A stretch of DNA of 64,000 nucleotides from Chryseobacterium sp. ERMR1:04 (GTDB taxonomy: Bacteria; Bacteroidota; Bacteroidia; Flavobacteriales; Weeksellaceae): assembly GCF_001297705.1 (NCBI RefSeq), contig NZ_LIRF01000006.1, positions 253,001-317,000 of the forward strand, written 5' to 3'. Position 1 is the first letter of the stretch. Each line of letters starts with the position of its first letter. Shown piece by piece: positions 63,809 to 64,000 of the stretch. The notes below the pieces were generated by a model. That model did no database searches and was not told the origin of the DNA. It was given only the letters and a program-made list of their open reading frames with translations. The translations under genes and the position numbers were made by a program.

Positions 63809-64000
63809 ATGAGGTTTTTTCTACTTCTAATATTCTTTTTATTTTCATATGCGGATGCACAATATTCTTCGATATGGTTTGATACGGATAACGGACTTCC
63901 ACAGAATAGTATAAAGGATATTGTAAAAGATAAATATGGCTTTATATGGCTTTCCACAGATAACGGAATTGTGAAATACGATGGCAATCAGTTTGTTATC
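63809..64000 (+). CDS. Two-component-regulator propeller protein, 5' part
   Basis: The first 64 codons are in the window, from ATG 63809 to the right edge. A signal peptide (FFLLLIFFLFSYADAQ) is followed by WFDTDNGLPQNSIKDIVKD and GFIWLSTDNGIVKYDG, the Reg_prop repeats that begin periplasmic beta-propeller sensors. Full-length members are either hybrid histidine kinases or propeller-HTH regulators (LuxR or AraC type). Which of these cannot be decided from the fragment. Confidence 0.8.
   Translation, partial: MRFFLLLIFFLFSYADAQYSSIWFDTDNGLPQNSIKDIVKDKYGFIWLSTDNGIVKYDGNQFVI

Overview
The window reads as chromosomal DNA from a flavobacterium close to Chryseobacterium or a relative (Weeksellaceae, Bacteroidota). 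The evidence is low GC, almost no Shine-Dalgarno sites, many promoters of the Bacteroidota form TTG-N17-23-TAnnTTTG, a type IX secretion sorting domain on a secreted protease, families typical of the phylum (GSCFA, DUF6438, GH92, CarboxypepD_reg/OMP_b-brl outer-membrane proteins), and several families of short intergenic repeats. No phage, transposase, CRISPR array or rRNA was seen.

Layout. 1-3.7 kb: end of an M20 amidohydrolase, then a minus-strand tRNA region (Ser-GCT, Pro-TGG, Arg-TCT, with the Pro-Arg pair present three times) that encloses a frameshifted serine hydrolase. 3.8-6.3 kb: lipoprotein N-acetylmuramoyl-alanine amidase and aspartate ammonia-lyase. 6.3-11.6 kb: small surface-glycan group (two methyltransferases, two glycosyltransferases, a flippase). 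11.7-17.1 kb: DUF2461 protein and a MacAB/TolC-type efflux operon whose ATPase gene carries a 79-bp tandem duplication. 17.3-21.0 kb: DEAD-box helicase and the DUF47/PiT phosphate pair. 21.1-26.7 kb: polyprenyl synthetase operon running through two unknown membrane proteins, GSCFA, DUF4269 and TatD, then an unknown polytopic membrane protein. 26.8-31.8 kb: RhlE-like helicase, DUF6438 lipoprotein, a head-repeat surface protein and a T9SS subtilase.

31.9-39.1 kb: obg-adk-hpt housekeeping group, a repeat-rich gap, a small secreted protein, an alpha/beta hydrolase broken by a stop codon, a possible Imm35-like immunity protein divergent from a small membrane protein, and purA. 39.6-47.1 kb: secreted CocE/NonD hydrolase and two tandem outer-membrane beta-barrel paralogues. 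47.2-50.6 kb: two BON-domain proteins, a dicarboxylate symporter and a phytanoyl-CoA dioxygenase-like protein. 50.6-51.4 kb: an intergenic unit of about 285 bp present three times in tandem, bounded by a short sequence shared by the two convergent flanking genes. 51.3-58.2 kb: GH92 glycosidase, a third beta-barrel protein, and Mrp/NifU iron-sulfur assembly genes. 58.3-64 kb: a C1q-like secreted protein, a TPR/AraC regulator, an NfeD-like/flotillin pair, and the start of a propeller-type sensor protein.

The content is mostly core and envelope functions. The most unusual signals are structural: amplification of tRNA genes around a damaged hydrolase, the tandem duplication inside the efflux ATPase, the microhomology-bounded triplication at 50.55-51.42 kb, and several hairpin or heptamer repeat families. 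I did not find a clearly new multi-gene system; the best candidates for unknown function are the overlapping gene run at 22.1-24.7 kb and the divergent pair at 36.5-37.7 kb.
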